DNA of 64,000 bases from an uncultured Pelagibacteraceae bacterium. Its GTDB lineage: Bacteria > Pseudomonadota > Alphaproteobacteria > Pelagibacterales > Pelagibacteraceae. A program made the position numbers and the translations under genes. The first letter of the stretch is position 1. Every line of letters starts with the position of its first letter. Shown here piece by piece: positions 9,133 to 18,552 of the stretch. The notes under the pieces are model-generated. The model saw only the letters and a list, made by a program, of their open reading frames with translations, was not told where the DNA came from and ran no database searches. The stretch spans positions 106,438 to 170,437 of the forward strand of contig CACLXL010000002.1 of NCBI GenBank assembly GCA_902610975.1, given 5' to 3'.

Positions 9133-9882
9133 TTATTTTTTTTTTTCGCCAGAATTTTTATTTTTATCGGAAATTTTTTTTTCTTCAGATCCTTTAATAA
9201 ATTTTTCTGCATCTTTAATTGTATTTTTTAGCAACTCACAATAAAGATTTATAGATCTTCTTGCATCATCATTTCCTGGAATGGGAAAATCAATTCCTGT
9301 TGGATCGGAATTTGTATCAAGAACTGCAATAATTGGTATACCAAGTTTTTTTGCCTCTGCTACAGCTAATGACTCTACGTTTGTATCAATAACAAATATT
9401 AAATCTGGTGTTTTTCTCATTTCTACTATTCCACCTAGAGATCTATTTAGCTTTTCTCTTTCCTTTCCGAATTTTAAAATTTCCTTTTTAGTAAAACCCA
9501 AATTTTCTTTTGACAGTTGATCTTCTAATTTTTTTAATCTTTTAATGGAGTTTTGAATCGTATTCCAATTAGTAAGCATTCCACCCAGCCATCTATAATT
9601 AACAAAATATTGCCCTGTTTCTTTCGCCAACTCGCTTATTTGTTCGGAAGCTTGTTTTTTTGTTGATACAACTAATAATTTACCACCACTAGAAATTACT
9701 TTATGGACCTGCACTAATGCGTTCTTAATGAATTCCACAGTTTGAGTTAAATCAATGATATGAATAGAATTTTTTTCACCAAAAATATACTTTTTCATTT
9801 TAGGATTCCATCTCAATGTCTTGTGACCAAGATGTACACCCGCTTCTAATAATTGTTTTATGTCGACTTTTGGTACGTTCAT
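9133..9882 (-). CDS. rpsB: 30S ribosomal protein S2
   Basis: A 249-residue S2 protein. Signatures include [20 protein letters not shown] near the start, the [10 protein letters not shown] motif, and [15 protein letters not shown] followed by AVLDTNSDP. The C-terminal 25 or so residues are a charged, lysine-rich tail. It is the first gene of the translation/envelope run, with a 71-nt structured leader directly before its ATG at 9882. The only Shine-Dalgarno-like bases lie inside the pseudoknot-forming part of that leader. Confidence 0.97.
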   Translation of the reverse strand: MNVPKVDIKQLLEAGVHLGHKTLRWNPKMKKYIFGEKNSIHIIDLTQTVEFIKNALVQVHKVISSGGKLLVVSTKKQASEQISELAKETGQYFVNYRWLGGMLTNWNTIQNSIKRLKKLEDQLSKENLGFTKKEILKFGKEREKLNRSLGGIVEMRKTPDLIFVIDTNVESLAVAEAKKLGIPIIAVLDTNSDPTGIDFPIPGNDDARRSINLYCELLKNTIKDAEKFIKGSEEKKISDKNKNSGEKKK

Positions 9883-9953
9883 AGTTTTTCCGGTTCATCC
9901 ACCACAGCATTTCCAAGTTAATGGACCGGTAGGGCAATTCCCTTTAAGCTGTG
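9883..9953 (-). ncRNA. Structured rpsB (S2) leader with predicted pseudoknot
   Basis: Read on the minus strand, CACAGC (9953-9948) pairs with GCTGTG (9908-9903) to close a domain. Inside it AGGG (9943-9940) and CCCT (9934-9931) form a small hairpin. Next, ACCGGTCC (9930-9923) can pair with GGATGAACCGG (9900-9890), which lies outside the closing helix and just before the start codon, giving a pseudoknot. The second strand contains the GGA(T)-type ribosome-binding bases. Leaders of this kind upstream of rpsB are known in proteobacteria and allow S2 to repress its own translation. The pairing was found by eye; the autoregulatory role is inferred. Confidence 0.8.
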
Positions 9954-9969
9954 TGCGTAATAACCAACT

Positions 9970-9997
9970 GATATATACAATCAAAATAAAAAATCAA
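9970..9997 (-). promoter_or_regulatory. Candidate sigma70 promoter for rpsB operon
   Basis: On the minus strand TTGATT (9997-9992) and TATATC (9975-9970) are 16 nt apart. An overlapping TATATA (9977-9972) is an alternative -10. A start near 9963 would place the whole S2 leader at the 5' end of the transcript. In such AT-rich DNA weak matches are common, so this is tentative. Confidence 0.4.
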
Positions 9998-10010
9998 CAC
10001 TCTAAAGAGT
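9983..10010 (-). terminator. Weak candidate intrinsic terminator after dnaE
   Basis: On the minus strand ACTCT-TT-AGAGT (10010-9999) spans the dnaE TAG stop and is followed by GTTGATTTTTTATTTTG. The stem is only 5 bp with a very tight loop, so it is weak. It is the only hairpin plus T-run at the end of the long nuo-to-dnaE run. Its T-run overlaps the proposed rpsB -35 box. Confidence 0.35.
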
Positions 10011-13000
10011 TATTTTTGTCACGTATTCCTTAGCTTTTAGAGTTTTTAAATTTTTTAAATCGAATTTTCGATTATTTTGTAAAGAAAAATGCGCTTTTTT
10101 GTTATTTTCTGTAATTATAAAATTTATTTCTGTCTCACCTTTTTGACTAAGTAAGTCTCTTAACTCATCAATTTTAAAATTATTATTTAATTCTATAGTA
10201 ACTTTCGAGTAAGGCTTATTAATCATTTCATCGAGACTAATAATTTTCTTAATATTTATTCTTTTTCTAATTGTATCGTTAGCTGTGCTATCTTTTTGCA
10301 AAGTTAGAACAAATGACTCGGACTCTTTCAGTTTGTCTCTATTACTAGTTAAAATTTCTGCAAACAAAAATAATTCAAATTCTTCTTTTTGATCGCTAAA
10401 TTTAACAATTGCATAAGGAGTTCCTTTATTGCTCTTTTTTTCTATTACTGACATTATTGTTCCTGCTACTAAACCTTCTTTTTCATTTATATTTTTAAAT
10501 TGATTATAAGAAATTATTTTTAGATCTTTAAAAATATTCTCATATTCACTTAATGGGTGATTTGAGAGATAGAAACCTAAAGATTTAAATTCTTCATTTA
10601 AAAGTTCTTTTTGTTTCCACGGAGCTGAACTTACAAACTCAAAATTTCCTCCTATGATCTGTTTACTATCAAATAAACTTGATTGATTATTTTTTTTGTC
10701 TTCATTCACATTTTTTATTTGTTGTATCATTTTTGGTATTGAATTAAGAATTTTACCTCTATCAGTATCAAATTCATCAAAAACACCAGCTTTAGTTAAT
10801 CCCTCGAGCTGTAATTTGTTTACGTCCTTAGCATCTACTCTTTGAATGAACTCATTTATGGATTGAAACTTTCCATTTTTATCTCTCTCTTTAATTATGT
10901 TAGATATAGCTTCAAATCCAACATTTTTTATAGCTCCTAAACCATAATATATTTTACCATTTATAGATTTAAATTCAGGAAAACATTTATTTATTGATGG
11001 TCTTATAATATCTATTTTAAGTCTCTTCAGCTCTTCAACAAATTCTCTTAATTTAGAAGTATTAGTAAGTTCAGTGGACATTGTAGCAGCAATAAAATCT
11101 TCTTTAAAATATGTTTTTAAATATGCTGTTTGATAAGCAATTAATGCGTAAGCAGCTGCATGACTTTTGTTAAAACCATATTGCGCAAATGGTTCGATTT
11201 TTGTAAATACAAAATTTGCAACTTCTTTTGTTATTCCCTTTTTAATCGCACCATTGATAAATCTTTCTTTTTGTTTATCTAGCTCTGATTTTTTTTTCTT
11301 ACCCATCGCTCTTCTTAGAATATCTGCCTCGCCCGCAGTAAACCCAGCTAAAGTTTGCGCTATTTGCATCACTTGCTCTTGATAGATGATAATTCCATAG
11401 GTAGGTTTTAATATTTCCTCTAATGTTGAATGTATATAATCTGGTTTTTTTGTTCCATTTTTACACTCATTATAAACAGGAATATTACTCATTGGCCCCG
11501 GACGGTATAGAGCAACTAATGCTATAATATCGTCAAATTTATTTGGCTTCATTTGTTTAATTGCTTCTCTCATTCCAGCACTTTCTAATTGAAATAATCC
11601 TGTTGTTTCTCCTGTAGATAAAAGTGAAAAAACTTTTTCATCATTTATATCTATTTTAGTAATATCTAAATCTATTTTTTTTAATTTTAGTCTTTTAATA
11701 GTTTTATCAATTACTGTAAGTGTTTTTAAACCTAATAAATCAAACTTTACTAAACCAGCATTTTCTGATGAATACATATCAAATTGAGTAGACGGCAAAA
11801 TTAAATTTGAGCTATGGTCAATGTAAAGTGGGAATTGTTCTGATAATTTTTTTCCAGCAATTACTACACCTGCAGCATGTGTTGCCATATTTCTATTGAG
11901 ACCTTCGAGTTTTAGAGATAATTCTAATAATTTTTTTACTTTTGGATTATTTTTAATTTCATCTTTAAATCTTGGCTCTCTGTCAATCGCCTCTTGCAAA
12001 GTCAAAGGTCTTGATGGATCAAAAGGTATCATTTTACAAATTTTGTCTACATATCCATATGGTAATCCTAAAACTCTGCCTACATCTCTTAAAACCATTC
12101 TAGCTTTAAGTTTTCCAAAAGTAATTATATGAGCTACACCACTTTTATATTTAGTTTTAAGATAATCAAAAACGAGATCTCTTTTTTCTTCACAAAAATC
12201 TATATCAAAGTCAGGCATAGAGATTCTATCTGGATTTAGAAATCTCTCAAAAATTAAATCATATTCTAAAGGGTCTAAATCAGTAATATCTAAACAATAT
12301 GCTACAAGAGATCCTGCCCCAGATCCTCTACCGGGTCCAACGGGTATAGAATTTTTTTTAGCCCATTTAATGTAATCTGAAACAATTAAGAAGTAACTTG
12401 CGTAATCCATTGAATTTATAATGTTTATTTCATGATTAAGTCTATCCAAGTATAAACTTTTGATTTTTTCTTTTTTAACAGAATTATCTTTTTTGATTAT
12501 AAAATTGTTTAATCTATATTCTAATCCCTCATTAGCTAACCTATTCAACTCTTCCTCGGGTGAATTTCCTTTTTCACTAATAATTGATGGTAATATTGGT
12601 TTAGATTTTTTTGGTTTAAAGTTGAATCTAAGATGAAAATTATAATTATTTTCTAAAGCTTCAGGAATATCAGAATAAATTTTAATTAATTCATCATGAC
12701 TTTTTAAATAGTGTTGATCACTATATTTAAATCTATTTTTATCGTTTATAAATTGCTTTTCACCAATACAATAGAGCGCGTCGTGTGCCTCATACATCTC
12801 AGGTTTAAGATAAAATACTTCTTGTGTGGCTATTAGTGGTATCCCTAATACTTCCGATAAATTTAATATATATCTCTCAAAACTTTTTTCCTTGTTTTCA
12901 TTATGTCTTTGAATTTCAAAATATAATCTATTTTTGAAACTTTTGTTAATTAAATTAATAACTTCATTCAATTTTTTAGTTTTATTTGCATCAAATAGTT

Positions 13001-13418
13001 TTCCAAAAAAATCTCTATAATTTCCTGAAAGAATTATTAAATCTTTTGAATTTTCAATTAAATCTGTTAATTCACAATGAGGATCTTCATTGTCTTTTAT
13101 CTTAAGGTAACTTAATGACGAAAGTTTAGTTAAGTTTCTATAACCTACCTCAGATTGGGCGTATATTGTTATTTTGCCAATCAATTCATCTTCTTTTAAA
13201 TTAATTTGAGTTCCAATAATTGGATGTGTTCCTATTTTTGACAATTTTTCAGAAAATTCTAAAGCACCACAAAGATTAAAACTATCAGCCAAACCAATAG
13301 ATTTTATTTTGTTTTTTTTACAGTGTTCAGCCAAATCGTCAATTTTTATAGCTCCTTCACAAATAGAATATTGTGTATGTATCTTTATATTATTGAAAAC
13401 TTTTTCAGTTACGTGCAT
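10002..13418 (-). CDS. dnaE: DNA polymerase III alpha subunit
   Basis: This 1138-residue protein is the replicative polymerase catalytic subunit. Its order is PHP domain (about 1-270), palm and thumb with the SIPVGPGRGSGAGSLVAYCL element and PDFDIDFCEEKRD (catalytic aspartates near residue 400), the fingers, GFNKSHAAAYALIAY (helix-hairpin-helix region), and a C-terminal OB-fold region. The DnaE class is clear from the length and the absence of the PolC exonuclease insertion. It overlaps lolD by 14 nt and is the last gene of the 22-gene minus-strand run. Confidence 0.97.
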   Translation of the reverse strand: MHVTEKVFNNIKIHTQYSICEGAIKIDDLAEHCKKNKIKSIGLADSFNLCGALEFSEKLSKIGTHPIIGTQINLKEDELIGKITIYAQSEVGYRNLTKLSSLSYLKIKDNEDPHCELTDLIENSKDLIILSGNYRDFFGKLFDANKTKKLNEVINLINKSFKNRLYFEIQRHNENKEKSFERYILNLSEVLGIPLIATQEVFYLKPEMYEAHDALYCIGEKQFINDKNRFKYSDQHYLKSHDELIKIYSDIPEALENNYNFHLRFNFKPKKSKPILPSIISEKGNSPEEELNRLANEGLEYRLNNFIIKKDNSVKKEKIKSLYLDRLNHEINIINSMDYASYFLIVSDYIKWAKKNSIPVGPGRGSGAGSLVAYCLDITDLDPLEYDLIFERFLNPDRISMPDFDIDFCEEKRDLVFDYLKTKYKSGVAHIITFGKLKARMVLRDVGRVLGLPYGYVDKICKMIPFDPSRPLTLQEAIDREPRFKDEIKNNPKVKKLLELSLKLEGLNRNMATHAAGVVIAGKKLSEQFPLYIDHSSNLILPSTQFDMYSSENAGLVKFDLLGLKTLTVIDKTIKRLKLKKIDLDITKIDINDEKVFSLLSTGETTGLFQLESAGMREAIKQMKPNKFDDIIALVALYRPGPMSNIPVYNECKNGTKKPDYIHSTLEEILKPTYGIIIYQEQVMQIAQTLAGFTAGEADILRRAMGKKKKSELDKQKERFINGAIKKGITKEVANFVFTKIEPFAQYGFNKSHAAAYALIAYQTAYLKTYFKEDFIAATMSTELTNTSKLREFVEELKRLKIDIIRPSINKCFPEFKSINGKIYYGLGAIKNVGFEAISNIIKERDKNGKFQSINEFIQRVDAKDVNKLQLEGLTKAGVFDEFDTDRGKILNSIPKMIQQIKNVNEDKKNNQSSLFDSKQIIGGNFEFVSSAPWKQKELLNEEFKSLGFYLSNHPLSEYENIFKDLKIISYNQFKNINEKEGLVAGTIMSVIEKKSNKGTPYAIVKFSDQKEEFELFLFAEILTSNRDKLKESESFVLTLQKDSTANDTIRKRINIKKIISLDEMINKPYSKVTIELNNNFKIDELRDLLSQKGETEINFIITENNKKAHFSLQNNRKFDLKNLKTLKAKEYVTKITL

Positions 13419-14094
13419 TTACACGTTTTATAATACCATCAGAAATAAACAACTTATAATCTGCTCTGTTAGCAAGTTCTCTATTATGAGTTGCAAAAAT
13501 TATTGTTTTTTTTAATTTTTTTAATTTTAAAAAGATAGAAAAAATTTCTTTAGAAGTTTTAAAATCTAAGTTACCAGTAGGTTCATCAGCTAGAATTATT
13601 TTTGTTTCTGCAATAAGTGCTCTTGCTATTGCTACTCTTTGTTGCTCACCACCTGAAAGCTGATTAGGAAAATGATTTGATCTATCAAGTATTTTTAAAT
13701 CTTTTAAAATTTGCTCCGCTTTTTTTGAAATGATTTCTTTATTCTCATCTTTGATGATTAAGGGCATCTTTACATTTTCAATTGCTGTAAAATCTGTCAG
13801 AAGATTATTATCTTGAAAAATTATTGAAATGTTTTCTCTTCTTAATTTATCTTTCTCGATATTTGTGAATTTTTCTGTATTTATATTATTCAAAATAATT
13901 TTTCCCCGTGTTGGTTCATCTAATAATGCCAGAAGATGGAGAAGAGAGGTTTTTCCTGATCCAGATGGACCTACTAAAGCTACTAGTTCGCCTTCCTTGA
14001 TTTTAATATTTAAATTGTTGAATAGAGTTACAGGCCCACTAGATTGTTTATAGCTTTTTTTTAAATTAGATAATTCAATATAAATTTTATTCAT
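13405..14094 (-). CDS. lolD: Lipoprotein-releasing ABC transporter ATPase LolD
   Basis: A 229-residue ABC ATPase. Walker A GPSGSGKTS is at residues 42-50, the LSGGEQQRVAIARAL signature is near 137, and Walker B IILADEPTGNLD follows. The family (LolD/MacB-type) and its overlap with lolC by 8 nt show that it powers release of outer-membrane lipoproteins from the inner membrane. Four bases or more are shared with both neighbours, so translation is likely coupled. Confidence 0.93.
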   Translation of the reverse strand: MNKIYIELSNLKKSYKQSSGPVTLFNNLNIKIKEGELVALVGPSGSGKTSLLHLLALLDEPTRGKIILNNINTEKFTNIEKDKLRRENISIIFQDNNLLTDFTAIENVKMPLIIKDENKEIISKKAEQILKDLKILDRSNHFPNQLSGGEQQRVAIARALIAETKIILADEPTGNLDFKTSKEIFSIFLKLKKLKKTIIFATHNRELANRADYKLFISDGIIKRVNARN

Positions 14095-15319
14095 ATCTTA
14101 GAGCCCTAAATGTATTCATTTTTGAAATTTTTGTTGCTGGTAAATAAGAAGCTATAATAGATATCGCCAAAGAGATTATGAAAACAATTATTATCGAACT
14201 AAAATTTATTTCATATGGTAGCTCGTCTAAAAAATAAATATCAGACGGAAAAATTTCTAGGTCAAATACTTTTGACAAGAAAATTCTTATTTTTTCAATA
14301 TTAATTGAGAATAAAACTCCCAATATTATTCCACTTAATGTTGCAAAGAAACCGATAGTTAATCCTGTCAAAAAAAATATTTTTTTAATTGATTGATTTG
14401 TTAAACCTAAAGTTTTCAATATTGCAATTTCTTTTGTTTTGTTCTTTATAAGTATAGTTAATCCAGATATAATATTAAATGCTGCTACCACTATTATAAG
14501 TGAAAGAATTATAAACATGACGTTTCTTTCTACTTTTAGAGCACTAAATAGTGATTTATTTAAGTCTGACCAAGTATAAATAAAATAATTTTCATTAAGT
14601 TTTTGGATTTTATCTTTATAAAAATTCGCTTTTAAAGGATCCTCTAAATATATTTCAACATTCTGATCTTTGCTCTCCTTATCAAAAATCGATAGTACGT
14701 CATCAATATTAGCAAAAATAATGTTTTGGTCAAATTCTATAAAACCCGTATTAAAGATACCTCCCACTTTAAAGTTTTCTTGTTTCGGCATGTTCCCTAA
14801 TGGTGTTCCCACAAAAGAAGAGGTCATTAAATTTATAGAATCTCCAATTTTTAAATTAAAATTAAATGCTAACTCTGAACCGATTAAAACTTTATTGGAG
14901 TCAAAATTATTTAAATTTCCTTGTGAACTAAAATTATCAAAAAAATTAATCATATTTTTTTCATTTTTATCTATGCCTTTTAAGATTATGCCTTTTGCTT
15001 TATCATTACTAATCACAATTGCTTCGCCAGAGTATGATTTACTTATGTTAATATCTTTAAAATCTTTTTTTATTCTTGAAATATATTTTTCATCTATTTG
15101 AAAGCTATTTGGTTGTATAATAACATGTGGATTAAGTCCTAAAATTTTATTTGTTAAATCAGTTTTAAATCCATTCATTACAGACATGACAATTATTATA
15201 ATTGCGACGCCAAGCATTATGCCTAAAAAAGAAAATACTGAAATTATTTTCAAAAAACCTTCTTTTTTTTTAGGTTTAAGATTTCTTAAAGAAATAAGTC
15301 TTTCTGCTCTGGTAAACAA
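14087..15319 (-). CDS. lolC: Lipoprotein-releasing ABC transporter permease (LolC/LolE family)
   Basis: A 410-residue FtsX-type permease. One transmembrane segment lies near residues 25-47, a large periplasmic domain covers about 48-265, and three C-terminal segments follow (about 270-295, 315-345, 370-395). LRNLKPKKKEGFLKIISVFS matches the LolC/E N-terminus. The only sensible start is a TTG at 15319, as the next methionine falls inside the first membrane segment. Only one permease gene is present, so it probably acts as a homodimer with LolD, as LolF-type permeases do. That last point is inference. Confidence 0.9.
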   Translation of the reverse strand: MFTRAERLISLRNLKPKKKEGFLKIISVFSFLGIMLGVAIIIIVMSVMNGFKTDLTNKILGLNPHVIIQPNSFQIDEKYISRIKKDFKDINISKSYSGEAIVISNDKAKGIILKGIDKNEKNMINFFDNFSSQGNLNNFDSNKVLIGSELAFNFNLKIGDSINLMTSSFVGTPLGNMPKQENFKVGGIFNTGFIEFDQNIIFANIDDVLSIFDKESKDQNVEIYLEDPLKANFYKDKIQKLNENYFIYTWSDLNKSLFSALKVERNVMFIILSLIIVVAAFNIISGLTILIKNKTKEIAILKTLGLTNQSIKKIFFLTGLTIGFFATLSGIILGVLFSINIEKIRIFLSKVFDLEIFPSDIYFLDELPYEINFSSIIIVFIISLAISIIASYLPATKISKMNTFRALRYE

Positions 15320-15323
15320 TGTT

Positions 15324-16637
15324 TTAGTTTTTTAGTTTTTTTATGATTTTATCTAGACTTAAAATTTCACTTTTAGAATTTAATTCCTTAAATTCAAAAC
15401 TATCTTTATCAGATTTGGTGCCAATAATAATTTGATAAGGTACGCCAATTAAGTCATGCTTTTTAAATTTATTAGACATATTCTCATTAACATCATCTAA
15501 CAATACGTCAATATTTTGTTTTTTTAGTTCTTTATATATTCTCTCTGCTTTTTCTAAGTTTTCTGTATTATTTTTATTTATACTTGGTAAGATTACAACA
15601 TCAAATGGTGAAATAGTTTTAGGCCATTTCATTACATCGTTATTATATTTTGCTTCAATAACAGCTCCAACCAATCTGGAAACTCCTATTCCATAAGAGC
15701 CCATTTTAACGGAAGTTTTTTTTCCATCTTTATCATCTATTGAACAATTCATAGGTTTAGAATATTTGTCACCGAAGTAAAAAATATGTCCAACCTCTAT
15801 TCCTTTAGTAATAACTTGATTTTCTTTTTTTACTTTTTCGTTAAAATCCTCTTCTCTATATTTTTCATCTGTAACTGCATAAATTTTTTGAAAATCTTCT
15901 CTCATTTTTTTTAAAGAATCATTACTAAATTCATATTGGTTTAGATCAATCTCAAAAATATTTTTATCTGCATAAATTTTGCTTTCACCAGTATCTGCCA
16001 ATATTACGAATTCATGGGATAAATCACCCCCAATAGGTCCTGTATCAGCTGCCATTGGAATAGCCTTTAAACCCATTCTGTTAAAAGTTTTTAAATATGA
16101 ATAAAACATTTTATTATATGATTTTTTTGCTCCTTCATCGTTTAAATCAAAAGAATAAGCATCTTTCATAAAAAACTCTTTGCATCTCATCACTCCAAAC
16201 CTAGGTCTAATCTCATCTCTAAATTTCCATTGGATATGATACAAAATTTGTGGAAGTAATTTATAGGACTTTATGCTTGTTCTAAAAACATCGGTAATTA
16301 ATTCTTCATTTGTTGGACCATAAAGCATCTCTCTTCCTTGACGATCTTTAATCCTTAGCATCTCCTCACCATAATCATCATATCTTCCACTTTCTTTCCA
16401 GATTTCTGATGATTGAATAGTTGGCATTAACATTTCCTGAGCGCCTACAGCATTTTGTTCTTCTCTTACTATTTGCTCTATTTTTTTCATCACTTTAAAA
16501 CCCAAAGGGAGCCAAGAATATATTCCCGCAGACGATTGTTTTATCATACCTGTTCTCAGCATTAGTTGATGAGATTTTATCTTCGCCTCTGCAGGTAAAT
16601 TTTTAGTAATAGGTATAAATAATTTTGAGAGATACAT
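15324..16637 (-). CDS. proS: Prolyl-tRNA synthetase, short form
   Basis: A 437-residue class II synthetase. Motif 2 (FRDEIRPRFGVMRCKEFFMKD) and motif 3 (GSYGIGVSRLVGAVIE) are clear, and an anticodon-binding domain occupies about residues 340-437. It charges tRNA-Pro. At this length it lacks the roughly 180-residue editing (INS) domain found between motifs 2 and 3 in E. coli ProRS, as is usual in alphaproteobacteria. Its ATG overlaps the stop of the DUF1467 gene (TAATG). Confidence 0.95.
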   Translation of the reverse strand: MYLSKLFIPITKNLPAEAKIKSHQLMLRTGMIKQSSAGIYSWLPLGFKVMKKIEQIVREEQNAVGAQEMLMPTIQSSEIWKESGRYDDYGEEMLRIKDRQGREMLYGPTNEELITDVFRTSIKSYKLLPQILYHIQWKFRDEIRPRFGVMRCKEFFMKDAYSFDLNDEGAKKSYNKMFYSYLKTFNRMGLKAIPMAADTGPIGGDLSHEFVILADTGESKIYADKNIFEIDLNQYEFSNDSLKKMREDFQKIYAVTDEKYREEDFNEKVKKENQVITKGIEVGHIFYFGDKYSKPMNCSIDDKDGKKTSVKMGSYGIGVSRLVGAVIEAKYNNDVMKWPKTISPFDVVILPSINKNNTENLEKAERIYKELKKQNIDVLLDDVNENMSNKFKKHDLIGVPYQIIIGTKSDKDSFEFKELNSKSEILSLDKIIKKLKN

Positions 16638-16891
16638 TATTTTAAAAATTCTCTTAAATTTAACAAATCAATATTAACAAGATAATATATAACAGAAAAA
16701 ATTATAGTAGTAATGACTGTAGTTATTAAAAATTTTTTTCCTACTTTAGGATTTTTAGGAGCTCCTGGATCCATTCCTCCAATTTTTTCCTTGAAAACTT
16801 CTTTATTTGACTGGATACCAACAGGTAAAACTGAAAAGAAAATTATCCACCAAATCATTACATAAACAATTATAGAGCCTGTTATACCCAT
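16637..16891 (-). CDS. DUF1467 small membrane protein
   Basis: An 84-residue protein with two transmembrane segments, about residues 6-24 and 51-70. A loop containing GIQSNKE and GMDPGAPKNP lies between them, which is the hallmark of DUF1467. The function is unknown. It sits between the RNase J gene and proS with one-base overlaps on both sides, a position conserved in alphaproteobacteria. Nothing in the sequence indicates an enzymatic role. Confidence 0.85.
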   Translation of the reverse strand: MGITGSIIVYVMIWWIIFFSVLPVGIQSNKEVFKEKIGGMDPGAPKNPKVGKKFLITTVITTIIFSVIYYLVNIDLLNLREFLK

Positions 16892-18552
16892 TAGACCCGC
16901 GCTATATTAATATTTGTAAAAGGTTTTTTGCCAGTTTTTTCTCTCACTATTCTTCTACAATTTTGTTTTAATGTTTCAATCAAATTCTGTTGTTGCTTTT
17001 TATTATCCATTGAAAAAGTTCTACAAATATTCATTATTTCGTCTTCAATATCAAAAATAAAAGTATTATCTTCATTTTTTTCAGGAATGCCCTTATAGGA
17101 AATAATTGGTTTTTTTAAACTTCCATTATTTGATAAAATTAAGGTTATTTCTAAATAACCATTTGCAGATAAGTTTTTTCTATCTTTTATTGATTTTGAG
17201 TCTGTTTCGACATTAATGTGACCGTCTAGATAAACTTTACCGGATGGTGCCTTATCTATGATTTCAGGTTGAGTTCCAGGAAGAATCTTAATTATATCAC
17301 CGTTCTCAATCAATAAAGTTTTTGGAACTTGCATCTCTTTTGCAAACGAAACATGTTCAGCCATATGCCGATGCTCTCCATGTACTGGAATAACACACTC
17401 AGGTTTGACCCATTTATACATATCTTTTAGATCGTCTCTATTAGGATGACCAGAAACATGAACAAAAGCATTTTCCTCACTAATCATTTCCATCTTATTT
17501 TTAACTATTAAGTTTTGCAAATGATATAATTTTTTCTCATTTCCTGGTATAATTTTAGATGAGAATATTACACAGTCCCCTTTTTCTAAATGTACATCTG
17601 GATGAACTCCATTGATAATCCTGGTCATAGCCCCCATTGGCTCTCCTTGGCTGCCGGTAGCTAAATATATAATTTTGTTTTTAGATACCTTTTTTGCATC
17701 TCTAGGTTCTAAAGGCTCAATGAGTCCTTGAAGATAACCACATTTTCGCGCCGCCTTGTAAATTCTTTGCATTGATCTGCCAACTAAACAAATATTTCGC
17801 TCAGTTTTTTTGGCACAATAAAAAATAGACTCCATTCTAGCCACATTTGAAGCAAACGAAGTGACAAGTATTCTGTTAGTCTTTAACTCCATAATTCTTA
17901 ATAAACTATCTCTTACATCAGACTCTGAGCCGGCTCTTCCCGGACTAAAAATATTTGTAGAGTCACAAATCATTGCCGACACGCCTATATTTCCAATAGA
18001 TTTTAATTTTTGTTCGTCGATTTGGCTCCCGATTAATGGGTTAGGATCGATTTTCCAATCTCCAGTATGTAAAACTGTTCCTAAAGGAGTTTTTATGCTC
18101 AAGCCATTAGGCTCTAAAATAGAATGTGTTAAAGTAACAAAATCAATTTCAAAATTTCCGAGCTTTATTTTACTATTTAAAGGAACCACTTCTAAAAACT
18201 TAGAAATTTCAACTTTTTTTTCTTTAAATTTTTCAAAAATTAAGGCCGCGGTAAATGGTGTAGCGTAAATTTTACATTTAAGACTTGGCCATATATGTGC
18301 GACTGCACCTATGTGATCTTCATGGGCATGAGTTAGGACAATTCCAAGCAGATCATCTTTCTTGTCTATAATAAAGCCTGCATCTGGCATAATAAGATCA
18401 ATTCCTGGCACAGAGTCATCGGCAAAAGAAACGCCCATATCTACTATAATCCATTTTTTTTCATCCTCTTTGCCATATGCGTATAAGTTCATATTTCCAC
18501 CTATCTCGCCAGATCCACCTAGAGGACAAAAGATTAATTCTTCTTTGCTCAT
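16891..18552 (-). CDS. rnj: Ribonuclease J
   Basis: A 553-residue metallo-beta-lactamase / beta-CASP nuclease. The zinc-binding HAHEDH motif is at residues 75-80, further histidine ligands follow (LTHSILEPNG, HTGDWK), and the beta-CASP region includes SGHPNRDDL and PVHGEHRH. It is a 5'-3' exonuclease and endonuclease in RNA maturation and decay in the cytoplasm. The same window also encodes RNase E, so both decay enzymes are present. It overlaps coaX by 4 nt. Confidence 0.94.
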   Translation of the reverse strand: MSKEELIFCPLGGSGEIGGNMNLYAYGKEDEKKWIIVDMGVSFADDSVPGIDLIMPDAGFIIDKKDDLLGIVLTHAHEDHIGAVAHIWPSLKCKIYATPFTAALIFEKFKEKKVEISKFLEVVPLNSKIKLGNFEIDFVTLTHSILEPNGLSIKTPLGTVLHTGDWKIDPNPLIGSQIDEQKLKSIGNIGVSAMICDSTNIFSPGRAGSESDVRDSLLRIMELKTNRILVTSFASNVARMESIFYCAKKTERNICLVGRSMQRIYKAARKCGYLQGLIEPLEPRDAKKVSKNKIIYLATGSQGEPMGAMTRIINGVHPDVHLEKGDCVIFSSKIIPGNEKKLYHLQNLIVKNKMEMISEENAFVHVSGHPNRDDLKDMYKWVKPECVIPVHGEHRHMAEHVSFAKEMQVPKTLLIENGDIIKILPGTQPEIIDKAPSGKVYLDGHINVETDSKSIKDRKNLSANGYLEITLILSNNGSLKKPIISYKGIPEKNEDNTFIFDIEDEIMNICRTFSMDNKKQQQNLIETLKQNCRRIVREKTGKKPFTNINIARV

